DNA of 64,000 nucleotides from Halieaceae bacterium (GCA_028280635.1 JANQLM010000006.1:1-64000); one strand, 5' to 3'; numbered from the stretch's first letter, positions 20,320-30,154 are shown. Translations and numbers: made by a program. Notes: generated by a model not told the origin, from the letters alone.

Positions 20320-21684
20320 ATGAGCACCAAGACCGTACTGATTGTTGATGATGAGCCTGATATCCGGCAGCTGCTGGATATCACCCTGAGTCGTATGGGG
20401 CTGGAAACCCGCACCGCCGCCGACCTGTCGGAGGCCCGCGCCGCGCTGGACCTGGGCGATACCGACCTGTGCCTGACCGACATGAAATTGCCCGACGGCA
20501 ACGGCATCAGCCTGGTGGAGCACATCCAGCAACACTTCAGCGACACCCCGGTGGCCATGATCACCGCCCACGGCAGCGTGGAAACCGCAATTACCGCCCT
20601 GAAGGCCGGCGCCTTCGACTTCATCAGCAAACCCATAGAATTGGAGCGACTGCGCAGCCTGGTGGTGAACGCCCTCAAGCTGGAACCCGGCGGCGAAGCG
20701 GCGGAGGTCCAGGACACCACGCTGATCGGCGAAACCCCCGAGATCGCCGATCTGCGCGCCCAGGTCAGCAAGCTGGCGCGCAGCCAGGCGCCGGTGTACA
20801 TCAGCGGCGAGTCCGGCAGCGGCAAGGAGATTGTCGCCCGGCTGATCCACTCCCGCGGCCCGCGCTCCAGCGGCCCCTTTATTCCGGTCAACTGCGGGGC
20901 GATTCCGCCGGAGTTGATGGAGAGCGAATTGTTCGGTCACACCAAGGGCAGTTTTACCGGCGCCACCGATGACAAGACTGGCCTGTTCCAGGCCGCCCGC
21001 GGCGGCACGCTGTTTCTGGACGAAGTGGCCGACCTGCCCATGGCCATGCAGGTGAAACTGCTGCGCGCCATCCAGGAGAAAGCCGTGCGACCGATTGGCG
21101 CCGCCGCAGAGGTGGCGACCGATGTGCGGGTCCTGAGCGCTACCCACAAGGACCTGGCCAGGGAAGTCGCAGAGAACCGCTTCCGCAGCGACCTGTACTA
21201 CCGCATCAACGTGATCGGCCTGCATGTCCCCAGCCTGCGCGAGCGGCGCGAAGACATTCCGCTGCTGGCCAATTTTCTGCTGCAACGCCTGGCCAGTGCA
21301 TCGGAACAGCCGGTGCACCGGCTGACCGACTCCGCCATGACCGCGCTGAGCAGCTATAGCTTCCCGGGCAATGTGCGCGAGCTGGAGAACATTCTCGAGC
21401 GCGCCTGTACCCTGTGTAACGGCGAAAACATCGAGGTGGAGGACCTGCGCCTGTCCCAGGGGGTAGAACTAGAGCCGGTGCAGGAATCCGCCAGCCACGC
21501 CGGGCCACCGCCAGTGGAGGCAGCCTTTGGCAACCTTGACGACTATCTCGAGAACATCGAACGCGAGGTACTGACCCGGGCCCTGGAGCAATCCCGCTGG
21601 AACAAGACCGCCGCCGCCAAGCTGCTGGGGATCAGCTTCCGCTCCCTGCGCTACCGCCTCAAGAAGCTCGAACTCGACGATTGA
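20320..21684 (+). CDS. pilR: Sigma-54-dependent response regulator PilR
   Basis: 454 residues, NtrC-family architecture. The receiver has phosphoacceptor Asp54 (LTDMKLPDG) and Lys in ISKPIELER. The AAA+ domain has Walker A GESGSGKE (about 163-170), the sigma-54 contact loop GSFTGA (210-215, Ser in place of the usual Ala), and GGTLFLDEVADLP. The C-terminal Fis helix-turn-helix is WNKTAAAKLLGISFRSLRYRLKKL. It activates pilin transcription with RpoN. It is cotranscribed with pilS. Confidence 0.95.
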   Translation: MSTKTVLIVDDEPDIRQLLDITLSRMGLETRTAADLSEARAALDLGDTDLCLTDMKLPDGNGISLVEHIQQHFSDTPVAMITAHGSVETAITALKAGAFDFISKPIELERLRSLVVNALKLEPGGEAAEVQDTTLIGETPEIADLRAQVSKLARSQAPVYISGESGSGKEIVARLIHSRGPRSSGPFIPVNCGAIPPELMESELFGHTKGSFTGATDDKTGLFQAARGGTLFLDEVADLPMAMQVKLLRAIQEKAVRPIGAAAEVATDVRVLSATHKDLAREVAENRFRSDLYYRINVIGLHVPSLRERREDIPLLANFLLQRLASASEQPVHRLTDSAMTALSSYSFPGNVRELENILERACTLCNGENIEVEDLRLSQGVELEPVQESASHAGPPPVEAAFGNLDDYLENIEREVLTRALEQSRWNKTAAAKLLGISFRSLRYRLKKLELDD

Positions 21685-21804
21685 CCGCTTCGGTAGCGAC
21701 GCGGCTGCCGGCACCGCCACCCGCGATTCTATACTGACCTAATTGCCCCCAGGCCAGGTTTTGCCCCTGGGGCCCACTATCGCCCATTTGCCAGGGAAGG
21801 CCAC

Positions 21805-22371
21805 GTGGGACGCTATACGTCAGCAAGAATAATCAGAGCGGCCACTCGCGCGCACTCCCGGGGCTACACGCTGCTGGACCTGCTGATCGCCACCACCATC
21901 GCCGGGCTGCTGCTGCAGGCCAGCTTTGGCCTGGGTGCGCTGATTCACAGGGAGCGGCAAATGCTGGCAGTACGGGAACTACAGCGCCTGGTGCAGTTCG
22001 CCCGCGGCCAGGCAGTCAATCTGCAGCGCGAGGTGCTACTGTGCGCGCTGGATGAGGAACAGGCCTGCGACGGGCGCTGGGACGGGCGCGAGGTGGCAGT
22101 GTTTTCTGACCTGGATCGCGACAAGCGGCTAGACCCCGGGGAAGCTCTGTACCTGGATCACTGGCCAGTGGATCGAGGCCGGCTGGCCTGGCGCGCGTCG
22201 CTGGGGCGGGATTACCTGGCCTTTTCCGCCATGGGCAGTACCCACCAGAATGGCAGCTTTGTGCTGTGTTTCGCCAGGCAGGGTGAGCAGCCGGACATTG
22301 TGCTCACCCTCAATCGGGGCGGCAGGCCTTACCTGAACACGCCCGGTGGGCGTCGCTGCCCAAGAGGATAG
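21805..22371 (+). CDS. FimT/GspH-like pseudopilin with Asp at position 5
   Basis: 188 residues starting at GTG, with GGAAGG 4 bases upstream. A class III signal ends in RG before YTLLDLLIATTIAGLLLQASFGL, the hydrophobic helix of type IV pilins. The residue expected to be Glu5 is Asp. The rest (LQRLVQFARGQAVNLQREVLLCAL ... FSAMGSTHQNGSFVLCFA) follows GspH/FimT-type minor pilins. It lies where Pseudomonas has fimT, just after pilR, with about 120 bases between. It is convergent with the next operon. Confidence 0.8.
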   Translation: MGRYTSARIIRAATRAHSRGYTLLDLLIATTIAGLLLQASFGLGALIHRERQMLAVRELQRLVQFARGQAVNLQREVLLCALDEEQACDGRWDGREVAVFSDLDRDKRLDPGEALYLDHWPVDRGRLAWRASLGRDYLAFSAMGSTHQNGSFVLCFARQGEQPDIVLTLNRGGRPYLNTPGGRRCPRG

Positions 22372-22392
22372 TTTGAAGTAGAGCGCGAGGCC

Positions 22393-22728
22393 TCAGTCAG
22401 TCGTCAATGGCTCGGCAGGGCCAGGCGCCTCAAACACGGCATCCAACACGCCGTCGGCCCGCACCACGATGACCCAGTAGCGTCCCACCTGGCTCGCATA
22501 GAAACGGTAAAAGTACTCATCGTCGTGGTGCAGTTGGCGAATCACCTGGGTGATAAACGCGCCGGGTTTGGCTGCTTGTGCAGTCTGCACGATGTTGTCA
22601 GGTACGGTACTGACGGGCACCATCACCTCACGGGGCTCATCTGCGGGCCGGTCATCGTCATCCAGCTGGGCCCACGAGACCGCGGGCACCAGCAACAGGG
22701 CCAGCAGCAGGGTCTGAATTCTCTTCAT
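22393..22728 (-). CDS. Small exported protein at the end of the pilus operon
   Basis: 111 residues with a signal peptide (MKRIQTLLLALLLVPAVSWAQ) and an acidic start to the mature part (LDDDDRPADEP), then a compact FYRFYASQVGRYWVIVVRADGVLDAVFEAP segment. GGAGGAGAG precedes the ATG. It is 30 bases after pilE on the same strand. By place and size it could do the job of PilY2, but I cannot show homology. Confidence 0.6.
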   Translation of the reverse strand: MKRIQTLLLALLLVPAVSWAQLDDDDRPADEPREVMVPVSTVPDNIVQTAQAAKPGAFITQVIRQLHHDDEYFYRFYASQVGRYWVIVVRADGVLDAVFEAPGPAEPLTTD

Positions 22729-22758
22729 GTCACTCTCCTCCGCCGACGCCAGGTCGGC

Positions 22759-23211
22759 TTAATCGGTACTCCAGCTATTTTCGCTGGCCTCGAAGCCGTC
22801 GCCGTCCCGGTCCCAGAAGCGCTGTCCCAGTTGGTTGATGCGCAGCGCACCATCACCGGCCTGGGCCCCCACCGGAGTGGCGTCCAGGTTAAAGGTGGTG
22901 GCCGTGGCCGCCTGGATGGTCAGGTTGTACAGGGCGTCACCCTCGATGGGACACTGGGCCGGGTGCAGGGTAGAAGCCGGCGCGCCGGTATCGTTGCCGC
23001 CGTTGGCGGCGCCCTCGTAGGTGTAGTTCACCGCCCGGTACTTCTCCATCGCCTGGGCAAAGCCCAGCATGACGCCCATGCAATCCGAACGGCGGCTGCG
23101 TGTTACCTGGCTGTTGTAGCCAGGCAGGGCGATCGACATCAGGATGCCCAGAACCACCAGGGCGATAAGTATCTCGATGAGCGTAAAGCCCTTGTCACGC
23201 TTAGCTGCCAT
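22759..23211 (-). CDS. pilE: Type IV minor pilin PilE
   Basis: 150 residues. The leader MAAKRDKG is cut before FTLIEILIALVVLGILMSIALPGYNSQVTRSRRSD, the canonical methylated Phe and Glu5 start of a pilin. The C-terminal half has two cysteines (SDCMGVML, AQCPIEGD) that could form the pilin disulfide. GGGGAGA lies 6 bases before the ATG at 23211. It follows pilY1, as in Pseudomonas, and would belong to the minor-pilin priming complex. Confidence 0.88.
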   Translation of the reverse strand: MAAKRDKGFTLIEILIALVVLGILMSIALPGYNSQVTRSRRSDCMGVMLGFAQAMEKYRAVNYTYEGAANGGNDTGAPASTLHPAQCPIEGDALYNLTIQAATATTFNLDATPVGAQAGDGALRINQLGQRFWDRDGDGFEASENSWSTD

Positions 23212-23249
23212 AGCTTTTCTCCCCTGCATCATTGAGTGATCTGCCGCGA

Positions 23250-26200
23250 TCATTCCTTGCGCCAGAAGGTCTTGTATACGCGGTCCTCGGTCAGCAGCTC
23301 TGAAGGCGGCTGCTCCGGACCTACATACATATCACATCCAGCGCCGGTACAGATAATCACCGGCTCATCGATGATGCTGGTGGTCTTCAGCTCCGCACCA
23401 CGATCAGCCTCGGTCAAACCGTCGACGTCATCCCAGTTGTTGATCGGGGCGCCGTCGAGCAGGTTGATCTGGTACACCCGGGTCACACCGGCCGCAGGAA
23501 TACAGCGGCTGGTTGCCTGAGTCGGGTTGGGCTCGTAGGTGGTGAACGTGACCGCGTTGTTGAAGATCAGCGGCGTGCTGAGAATCTTCTCGCCCACGTT
23601 CGGCGTGTTGAAGTAGAAGCCCTGGGCCGCATCCAGCAGTTCAACCGCGCCGTCCACACCCTCTCCGACGTCGTTGTCCGTGGCGTCGTAGAGGTTGTCG
23701 TGGGTCAACTTCACGTAAGTCGGCGGGATGGTGTACACGTCATCCTGCAGAATCATGTAGAAGCGGTCGTTGTTCGTTGTCGAAAGCGGATGGGCCTGCC
23801 AGCCGGAGCCAATCGTTACCGCCAGCTTCTGCTGGTTGTTCTTGATCACCAGCGCCACGTCGGGGCTGTGGTAGAAGCGGCGGTTATTGGCCTCGTTGTT
23901 CAGGGTGCTGCCGGCGCCGAGGTCTGCGATCACGCCGCCGGTGATCAGGTCGTCGAGCTCTGCACCGTTCTTGATGTCAAAGCGCCACACCTGGCCGCCG
24001 GCATCACCGACAAAGATCATGTTGTCGGTGCCGGAACTGGTGATGTCCACTACCGCCAGGTCCGACGGGAAGGAGTAAAGCATGTCATCGAAGTCTTCGG
24101 TGTAGTTGACGCCGTTACCGCCGCTCCAGATCAGCTCACCGGTGAGGGCATCGACGATGTACAGGGCGCGCCCTTCGTTGTCGGTGACACGGGTCTGGGC
24201 ATCGTCCTGGTCGGGGTCGTAACCGGCGGTGAAATAGATCACATCCCGCTCTGCACCGCCGATGTCGATGGTGCCGCGAACCGGGCGTGACCAGCTCTGG
24301 CCCAGCTCCCCGAAGTCGCCGGTGCCGCCGCGGATAACCCACAGCATCTCCGGATTATCGCGGTCTGTGACATCCATGGCGTAGTAATTGCGGCCGCCGC
24401 GACGCTGGCCGACATAGAGCCGCACAAACTCGCCGTCACCGGCAATCTCGCCGTTGCCGTTGGCATCGTTCACCCAGGCCGTCACGCTACCATCGATACC
24501 GTAGACGTGCGGCTGGTTGGTGCTGGACTCCCGCAGGAGGGTCTGGTTGGCCAGCAGGTCTTCGGGCATGAAGGCAAACTGCTCCACCCCGGTGGCAGCG
24601 TTGACCGCGTGCAGGTAACCGGAGTTGCTGCCGAAGTACACGGTAATATCAGGCTCTTGCTCAGAACCGCCGTAGGTGACGGCCACCGGCTTGGAGTGCA
24701 GCGGGTCGCCGACGAGGTAGCGGTTCTCGTTGACGACACCGTTACCGTCTTCGTCGTCCACATCCTTGCCCATCACCCACTCGATATGTTCGGCGAAGTC
24801 GGCATTGGACATGGCCGCGGCATTGAACATGGCCTTGGTGAGGTTAGTGTTCTCCGGCGAAATCCGGTTAACCGTGTTGGACAGGGTCGTGCTGGTAGAG
24901 CCGGCATAGTAGGTGAACAGCTTACGCGTATTGTAGGCGGGCGTTTCGCCGTTGGCGCCGCTCACCTCCACTTCCGCGCCGTCGGTCACCCCGCCCCAGG
25001 CACTCACGGCATTGTCACTGAAGAAGCCGGTCACCGAGTTGATGGCGGGCTCACCTTCCGTGGTCGAGTAGTCCAGGATGGTATTGTCGTCGCCACCCAG
25101 GCGGTACTTCTTCAGGTTGCCCGGCCAGTTCGGGGTTTCCTCGGGACGGAACACCGCGAAGTAGATCTCGCTGCGGTGATTCAGTCGGTTGAACTGGTTG
25201 ATCGCCGCCACCGGTGCCACGAAGGTGCTGTTCACCTTGAGCACATCGGTGAGGATGTCCTGAACCTCGGCCACGAGGTCAGAAGCCTGGTTGGCCTCCT
25301 TGTACTGGCCGCCACCGGCCTCGGCCACATCCTTCAGCCACTGGCTGGAGAAGTTGAAGCCGATGGTGTGGGTGCGGATGATCTGCTCTTCTTTCAGGTC
25401 CGACTGGTCCTTAGTGTAGAGGTAGTTCACCAACTCTTTCACACAGACCTCGGAGCTACTGACGCTGGTGTCGCAGGTCTGGTTGCCAACAAAGGTCTTG
25501 ATCTTCGACTCAGAGTGCGGCCGGTTGGCCTGGCCATCAGTCAGCAGGATGATATGGCTCTCCTTCTGGCACCAGTCAACAATCGGCGAGCTGTAGCTGG
25601 GTTCGTTGCCCAGGGTCTCGTTCTTACAGTCGCTATCGCCGAGGTTGTCCGGAGAACAACCGTTGGGGTAGTTATTCGTGTAGGTGCCAGGCACCATGGA
25701 GCCGTTGACGGACACACGGGTATAGGCGTGGGGGCCGCCGTCATTGGGACCGCCACGGCGCCGGCCGTAGTCGACCTTGCCACCGGTGTAATAGAGGGCA
25801 GCCTCATACAGGGTGTCCTGCACCGGCGTGTAGCCCTGGGTGTTCAACTGGTCGACTTCCTCGAGAATCTCCTGTCGGACCAGGCGCACGTCCGCCGCCT
25901 GGGTGCCGTCGTCCTGGAAGTTGATCACCAGGCGCGGCGCATACACCGGGTCGTAGTTGCTGGAGATCGCGCGCCGGGTAGTACCGCTGCTGCGGTAGAC
26001 ACGGAAGGCCATGGCATTGCCGCTGGCCCAGCCGCCGCGGTCCACAATGCTCTGCACATGGCTGGCAATATCCACCGTGCGCACCCACTCCCATTCTTCC
26101 CAGTTAGCGGTGATGTTCCAGTCGAGAGCACCGCTCCAGCTGCGGCTATCGACGGTGCCGTTGCTGTTGCTGAAGGCGTTGGCATCATCGGTCTGTTCGT

Positions 26201-28028
26201 GCTCAACCTTGATCGTCGTGTTACCCGAATAATCCCACCAGGAGGAGAACTCGATATAGGCAGACTGAATCTTGGCATTGCGGGGGATATTGATACCCGG
26301 GAAACGCAGGCCGGTCTTGCGGCTGTCCTGGAAGTCCAGGTCGTCAGAGTTCACCCAGACGTTGCTGCCCTCTTCCTCGACGTCGTCCTTGGTGTCGGTA
26401 ATCTGCATGCTGACCGTGGCATTGGTACAGGAACTGCCAGGGGTGATGGTGGCCGAGTCGTAGGCGACGCGCAGCACAGGCTGCAGGCCGTTGTCAGCGT
26501 CCCGGGCCCAGGCGGTACGCAGGCCCTGGCCATAGAGGGCAAATGCCATCGGGTTGCCGCCACACCAGTCGGGCAGGTTGACGATTTCCTGCACCACCGT
26601 CTTGATGTCGGGTGACGTCACGGTCGCGTCATTGGTATCCCAGACCGGGATGTCCTCCCAGAGCACACCCGCCGAGGTGAAGCTGCGGCCGGCAATGGTG
26701 TCACTGGTGCTGTAGGCCACCGGGTTGGCGTTGCGCTCGCCGAGGATGGCAAGATCAGTGCGCTCAACGGAGTTGGTCTGTGCCACCACAAAATCGATAA
26801 AGGCATTGGTAATGGTTACGCCACGCGGTATATCTACATTGCTGAAACGCAGGCCGGTCAAGGTATCCGCCTCGGCGGGCGGCGAACCTACGTAGTACTC
26901 CACGGTCAGTTTCGGCGCATAGTCACCATCGTAGGACTCCATCTGGTGTCTAGAGACCACCGTGGAGCCGGCGCGACGTTCGAAAATGAAGGTCATGTCG
27001 GAGATATTGTTGCCGTCGCCGCGCCATTCCGGGTGATCGACAATATTCTGGACGATGGATGTGAGGCTGGGGGTAACAACGAATTCCGCGCCTGCCGGGT
27101 CGGTCAGATCCCACTCGACGCTGGCGGACGTGCGATCACGACCACTGATTTCATACTGGCGGCTGCCGTGGAACGCGGCAGACTCACCATACTCACCGGT
27201 AATGGTGATTTCCGCCGTGCCGCCGGTGCTGGAACCATCGACCTCGAAGGTGATGTAGGCATTGGTAATGATGGCGCCATCAGGTACTCGCGTATTGTCA
27301 AAGCGAACCCCGATAACATGCGGCTCGTCGGCATCACCGTCGTCGTACATGAACTCCAGGTCACCACTGCCGGTGTTGACCCAGTCATCGATGCCGTCCC
27401 AGTCGAAACGTTCCTCGGCGTCGTTGTTACCAGCACTCACCTGATCCTCGAACAGTTGCGCCTCGCCCACCAGGGTGCGAACCATATTGAGCCGGTCACC
27501 GTCGATGATCATGCTGCCGGTATGCCCGGGGTCGATCTTGAGATCACCGGTATTACCGGGGATGGTCATAACCTGCTGGGCATCGTCGTCGTAACCCGCC
27601 ACGGTTGCGATGGTGCTGACAACACCCGTCACTTCATTGACATTGCGATCCAGGTTGTCGATCTGGTAGATCACCGGGCCACCCGGGTTGGAGAAACGCA
27701 TCAGGCCCACATTGACATTGTTGAGGCTGTTGAGGAGGAGGTGCAGGGCGTCCTGCACGTTCTGCATCCGGGTCTTGCCGGTGCCGCTAACGGTGTTGCT
27801 CATGGAGCCGGAGGTGTCCACGATCAGCAGCAGGTTGGGGGCGACACCGCCCTCCGCATTGCTGCCGAAGAAGATCTCCGTGTCATCCGCCCATACCGGG
27901 GCTACCGCTACCAGGCCGGACAGGAAGGCTGCGGCAAAGCGCCGCCCCTGCCGCGCCAGCCGTGACGCCAGTGTTCCGCTCCTGTATTGGCCTACCGTGG
28001 CCAGAAGGGTCGATTTTGCCTGTTTCAT
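23250..28028 (-). CDS. pilY1: Type IV pilus tip/assembly protein PilY1
   Basis: 1592 residues, exported (signal FAAAFLSGLVAVAPVWA). A von Willebrand A domain starts with the metal site DTSGSMS (about 71-77) and is completed only near LLTDGQAN (about 830). Between them are three related beta-rich modules at about 224-378, 391-522 and 564-703, each with a GxRFxxxxxPxxxxIxxAxIxF core and ending near AP(K/R)L or a similar LRV. An RGD triplet lies at about 336-338. The C-terminal half is the PilY1 beta-propeller (VYFGSNSGYLHAVNAATG) with Asp/Asn-rich loops (NDANGNGE, DEDGNG) that may bind calcium. It primes pilus assembly and controls retraction. GGAGG precedes the ATG at 28028. Confidence 0.93.
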   Translation of the reverse strand: MKQAKSTLLATVGQYRSGTLASRLARQGRRFAAAFLSGLVAVAPVWADDTEIFFGSNAEGGVAPNLLLIVDTSGSMSNTVSGTGKTRMQNVQDALHLLLNSLNNVNVGLMRFSNPGGPVIYQIDNLDRNVNEVTGVVSTIATVAGYDDDAQQVMTIPGNTGDLKIDPGHTGSMIIDGDRLNMVRTLVGEAQLFEDQVSAGNNDAEERFDWDGIDDWVNTGSGDLEFMYDDGDADEPHVIGVRFDNTRVPDGAIITNAYITFEVDGSSTGGTAEITITGEYGESAAFHGSRQYEISGRDRTSASVEWDLTDPAGAEFVVTPSLTSIVQNIVDHPEWRGDGNNISDMTFIFERRAGSTVVSRHQMESYDGDYAPKLTVEYYVGSPPAEADTLTGLRFSNVDIPRGVTITNAFIDFVVAQTNSVERTDLAILGERNANPVAYSTSDTIAGRSFTSAGVLWEDIPVWDTNDATVTSPDIKTVVQEIVNLPDWCGGNPMAFALYGQGLRTAWARDADNGLQPVLRVAYDSATITPGSSCTNATVSMQITDTKDDVEEEGSNVWVNSDDLDFQDSRKTGLRFPGINIPRNAKIQSAYIEFSSWWDYSGNTTIKVEHEQTDDANAFSNSNGTVDSRSWSGALDWNITANWEEWEWVRTVDIASHVQSIVDRGGWASGNAMAFRVYRSSGTTRRAISSNYDPVYAPRLVINFQDDGTQAADVRLVRQEILEEVDQLNTQGYTPVQDTLYEAALYYTGGKVDYGRRRGGPNDGGPHAYTRVSVNGSMVPGTYTNNYPNGCSPDNLGDSDCKNETLGNEPSYSSPIVDWCQKESHIILLTDGQANRPHSESKIKTFVGNQTCDTSVSSSEVCVKELVNYLYTKDQSDLKEEQIIRTHTIGFNFSSQWLKDVAEAGGGQYKEANQASDLVAEVQDILTDVLKVNSTFVAPVAAINQFNRLNHRSEIYFAVFRPEETPNWPGNLKKYRLGGDDNTILDYSTTEGEPAINSVTGFFSDNAVSAWGGVTDGAEVEVSGANGETPAYNTRKLFTYYAGSTSTTLSNTVNRISPENTNLTKAMFNAAAMSNADFAEHIEWVMGKDVDDEDGNGVVNENRYLVGDPLHSKPVAVTYGGSEQEPDITVYFGSNSGYLHAVNAATGVEQFAFMPEDLLANQTLLRESSTNQPHVYGIDGSVTAWVNDANGNGEIAGDGEFVRLYVGQRRGGRNYYAMDVTDRDNPEMLWVIRGGTGDFGELGQSWSRPVRGTIDIGGAERDVIYFTAGYDPDQDDAQTRVTDNEGRALYIVDALTGELIWSGGNGVNYTEDFDDMLYSFPSDLAVVDITSSGTDNMIFVGDAGGQVWRFDIKNGAELDDLITGGVIADLGAGSTLNNEANNRRFYHSPDVALVIKNNQQKLAVTIGSGWQAHPLSTTNNDRFYMILQDDVYTIPPTYVKLTHDNLYDATDNDVGEGVDGAVELLDAAQGFYFNTPNVGEKILSTPLIFNNAVTFTTYEPNPTQATSRCIPAAGVTRVYQINLLDGAPINNWDDVDGLTEADRGAELKTTSIIDEPVIICTGAGCDMYVGPEQPPSELLTEDRVYKTFWRKE

Positions 28029-28056
28029 AGCAGAATCCTCCGAGTATCCCCGACAC

Positions 28057-28533
28057 TCAGTTCGCTTTGGGTTGTAATATGTAGAAACCTTGGGTGTGCT
28101 GGCTCTGCACGTTGGTGTTGGTGCGACCGGCAGTAGCGGCGATGGTGTAGTAGATCGTTGCCATGGAGGATCCACTGTCCCCCTTCTTCGCACTGAACCC
28201 CGGCGTAATGAAGTCGCCCAGGTAAGCCACCTGTACGGAGCCGCTCAGCTTCGCGTCGTCAAAACTGAAGTCCTTGGTGGGCCAGGCGGCGTTGCTAAGC
28301 CCGGCGACAAAGGCGTCACTGATCAGCGGTTCGTCATCCAGGGCTCGCTCGATACTGGTCTCCGCCGTCTGGAAAGTCAGCTCCTTGAGCTCACGGGCGG
28401 TGGCCATCTTCGCTTCCAGGCTGCTGGTTTCCATGGTGGAGAAGCCAACAAAGGTGGTCACCAACAACATGATCAGGGCGACGATCAGTACCGCGCCGCG
28501 CTGATGCTCTGTTCTTTTCAATTGCCGTCTCAT
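28057..28533 (-). CDS. pilX: Type IV minor pilin PilX
   Basis: About 158 residues. A short basic leader ends in RG before AVLIVALIMLLVTTFVGFSTMETSSLEAKMA, the PilX_N pattern. Glu5 is absent, as expected for this GspK-related minor pilin. It sits between pilW and pilY1 with gaps of about 30 bases. A GTG at 28551 is an alternative start. Confidence 0.85.
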   Translation of the reverse strand: MRRQLKRTEHQRGAVLIVALIMLLVTTFVGFSTMETSSLEAKMATARELKELTFQTAETSIERALDDEPLISDAFVAGLSNAAWPTKDFSFDDAKLSGSVQVAYLGDFITPGFSAKKGDSGSSMATIYYTIAATAGRTNTNVQSQHTQGFYILQPKAN

Positions 28534-28565
28534 CACTGTCTCAACTCTCACTCGTCACTCAAGCA

Positions 28566-29597
28566 CTAGTTCTTCAACAGAACCGTGGTCTGGAACACCC
28601 GGCGCAGGGTCCGGTCACCATTGTGTGTATAGGTGGTACCCGTGCTGGCGATCTCCTGATCGAGCACCTGGTAGGCGCGCGTGTCCGGCGCATCCAGGAC
28701 CTGCTCATAGCTCTGCATCAGCAAGGCCACCTGGATGCTGACAATCTCACCGGCGCCGATGTCCAGGGTGCCGTTATTGGCCGGCACGTAACGCAGTTGC
28801 CCGCCGCCCACATCCTCGCCATACAGAATCTGCATGTACTCAACGCCTTCGACCATCTCCAGCGCCGTGCCGTTAGTCAGCCGGAACAGTGCGTTCACGG
28901 GGATGTTGGCCGGCGTACGGCGGCGTCCGGTATCGGCCACGTACCAGACCTTCTCGAAGGTCTGCATCAATTCGGTGCCGGCGGGGAAACCCGCACCCAG
29001 GGTATCGGTGGTGTTGCCCGCCAGGCCAAACTGGAAGTTGGTAGCGCTGCCGTCGCAGGCCGGCGTGTTGGTCACCCGGAACAGTATGGCGTTGGAGCAG
29101 GAGGCAATGATCACGGTCTCGCTCTGGGATATGCACTCCAGGTTGCTGCTGACGGGTACCGTCGTAGCCGCGGAGCCCACATCAGCCTGGGTCGCCACGT
29201 TCAGCGGCCGCCCGTGGGCCAGGTAGACCACATCGCTGCCAATCCGGGCGTTGGCGCCCACCGTTGCGTTCAGGGCTGCCGGCAACGCCGGCGCAAAGCC
29301 CGCGGCCAGACGTTCCCAACCGTCCAGGGGCGTCCAGGTGACGCCGCTGGCGATGGGCGTGATAAAGCCGGTACGGCTGCCACAGCCTATGTAGTAGGCA
29401 TCGCGCAGGTCGGACACCAGCAGGTCCAGGGCGATACGACCGTTCTCCTGCAGGCGTGCCAGGGAGGTCTCGATCTGCGAAGAGTCCTTGTTGGCCAGGA
29501 ATACGTTGACTACGCCGAGTATCAGGAACGCGCCGAGGGCCATGGCCACCAGCAGTTCTACCAGGGTCATACCCGCTTGTCGGCTTATCGTTTTCAT
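28566..29597 (-). CDS. pilW: Type IV minor pilin PilW
   Basis: 343 residues. The leader MKTISRQAG precedes MTLVELLVAMALGAFLILGVVNVF, with Glu5. A long globular domain follows with several cysteines. Its order between pilV and pilX and its large size fit PilW, part of the priming complex. The start at 29597 avoids most overlap with pilV. Confidence 0.88.
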   Translation of the reverse strand: MKTISRQAGMTLVELLVAMALGAFLILGVVNVFLANKDSSQIETSLARLQENGRIALDLLVSDLRDAYYIGCGSRTGFITPIASGVTWTPLDGWERLAAGFAPALPAALNATVGANARIGSDVVYLAHGRPLNVATQADVGSAATTVPVSSNLECISQSETVIIASCSNAILFRVTNTPACDGSATNFQFGLAGNTTDTLGAGFPAGTELMQTFEKVWYVADTGRRRTPANIPVNALFRLTNGTALEMVEGVEYMQILYGEDVGGGQLRYVPANNGTLDIGAGEIVSIQVALLMQSYEQVLDAPDTRAYQVLDQEIASTGTTYTHNGDRTLRRVFQTTVLLKN

Positions 29598-29608
29598 CTG
29601 CGCGCGCC

Positions 29609-30154
29609 TCAAAACAGGTCCGCCGTGTAGCTCACGCTACGGGTGACCGTTTCGCGGGTGAGGTTGCCAGCCGTGTCGTAGTCCCGGTCATCCCAGGACA
29701 CCGTCACCGTGAAGGTATTGCCGGCACCGCGCACCACCGTGCCGGAACCGTTGAGCAGGACGGGGCGGTAGTCCGCCACCCCCTCGATATTGACGAAGTG
29801 CTGGACCCATTCACGGGTGTCTTCCACGCCCATCTGTGCGGGCGTGCAACCGACATCGCCGCTCTTGCAGCCGGGTGACGCCGGAATCGTGCCAGCATCG
29901 TTGGTATTGATATTGTCGTAGACCGAGGTGCCGCGATAACCCTGCACGTTGGCGCGCATGCGATCCATGATGTCCTGGGCCAGGTAGGTGGCCTGGGAGC
30001 GCATATAGGCACTCTGGTTAGTCTGGAAACTGACCATCTGCATGGCGGCGATGCCCAGCAGGCCCACCGTCAGCACCAGGGTGGCGACCAGCACCTCGAT
30101 CAGTGTGAAACCCTGTTCGCGGCCAGTACGCTTCAACTGCATGCTCAGGGACAT
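29609..30154 (-). CDS. pilV: Type IV minor pilin PilV
   Basis: 181 residues. The leader ends in QG before FTLIEVLVATLVLTVGLLGIAAMQ, with Glu5. The YLAQDIMDRMRANVQGYRG segment is typical of PilV. GGAGGTGA lies 5 bases before the ATG at 30154, and the first codons overlap the end of the fimU-like gene by 10 bases. This supports cotranscription. Confidence 0.88.
   Translation of the reverse strand: MSLSMQLKRTGREQGFTLIEVLVATLVLTVGLLGIAAMQMVSFQTNQSAYMRSQATYLAQDIMDRMRANVQGYRGTSVYDNINTNDAGTIPASPGCKSGDVGCTPAQMGVEDTREWVQHFVNIEGVADYRPVLLNGSGTVVRGAGNTFTVTVSWDDRDYDTAGNLTRETVTRSVSYTADLF

Noticed and set aside
19738-21318. 526-residue minus-strand open frame opposite pilS and pilR
   Set aside because: It spans the junction of two clear genes on the other strand and has no homology signal.
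24507-26615. 702-residue plus-strand open frame opposite pilY1
   Set aside because: It is a shadow of pilY1, low in complexity and without family features; pilY1 has full domain support.
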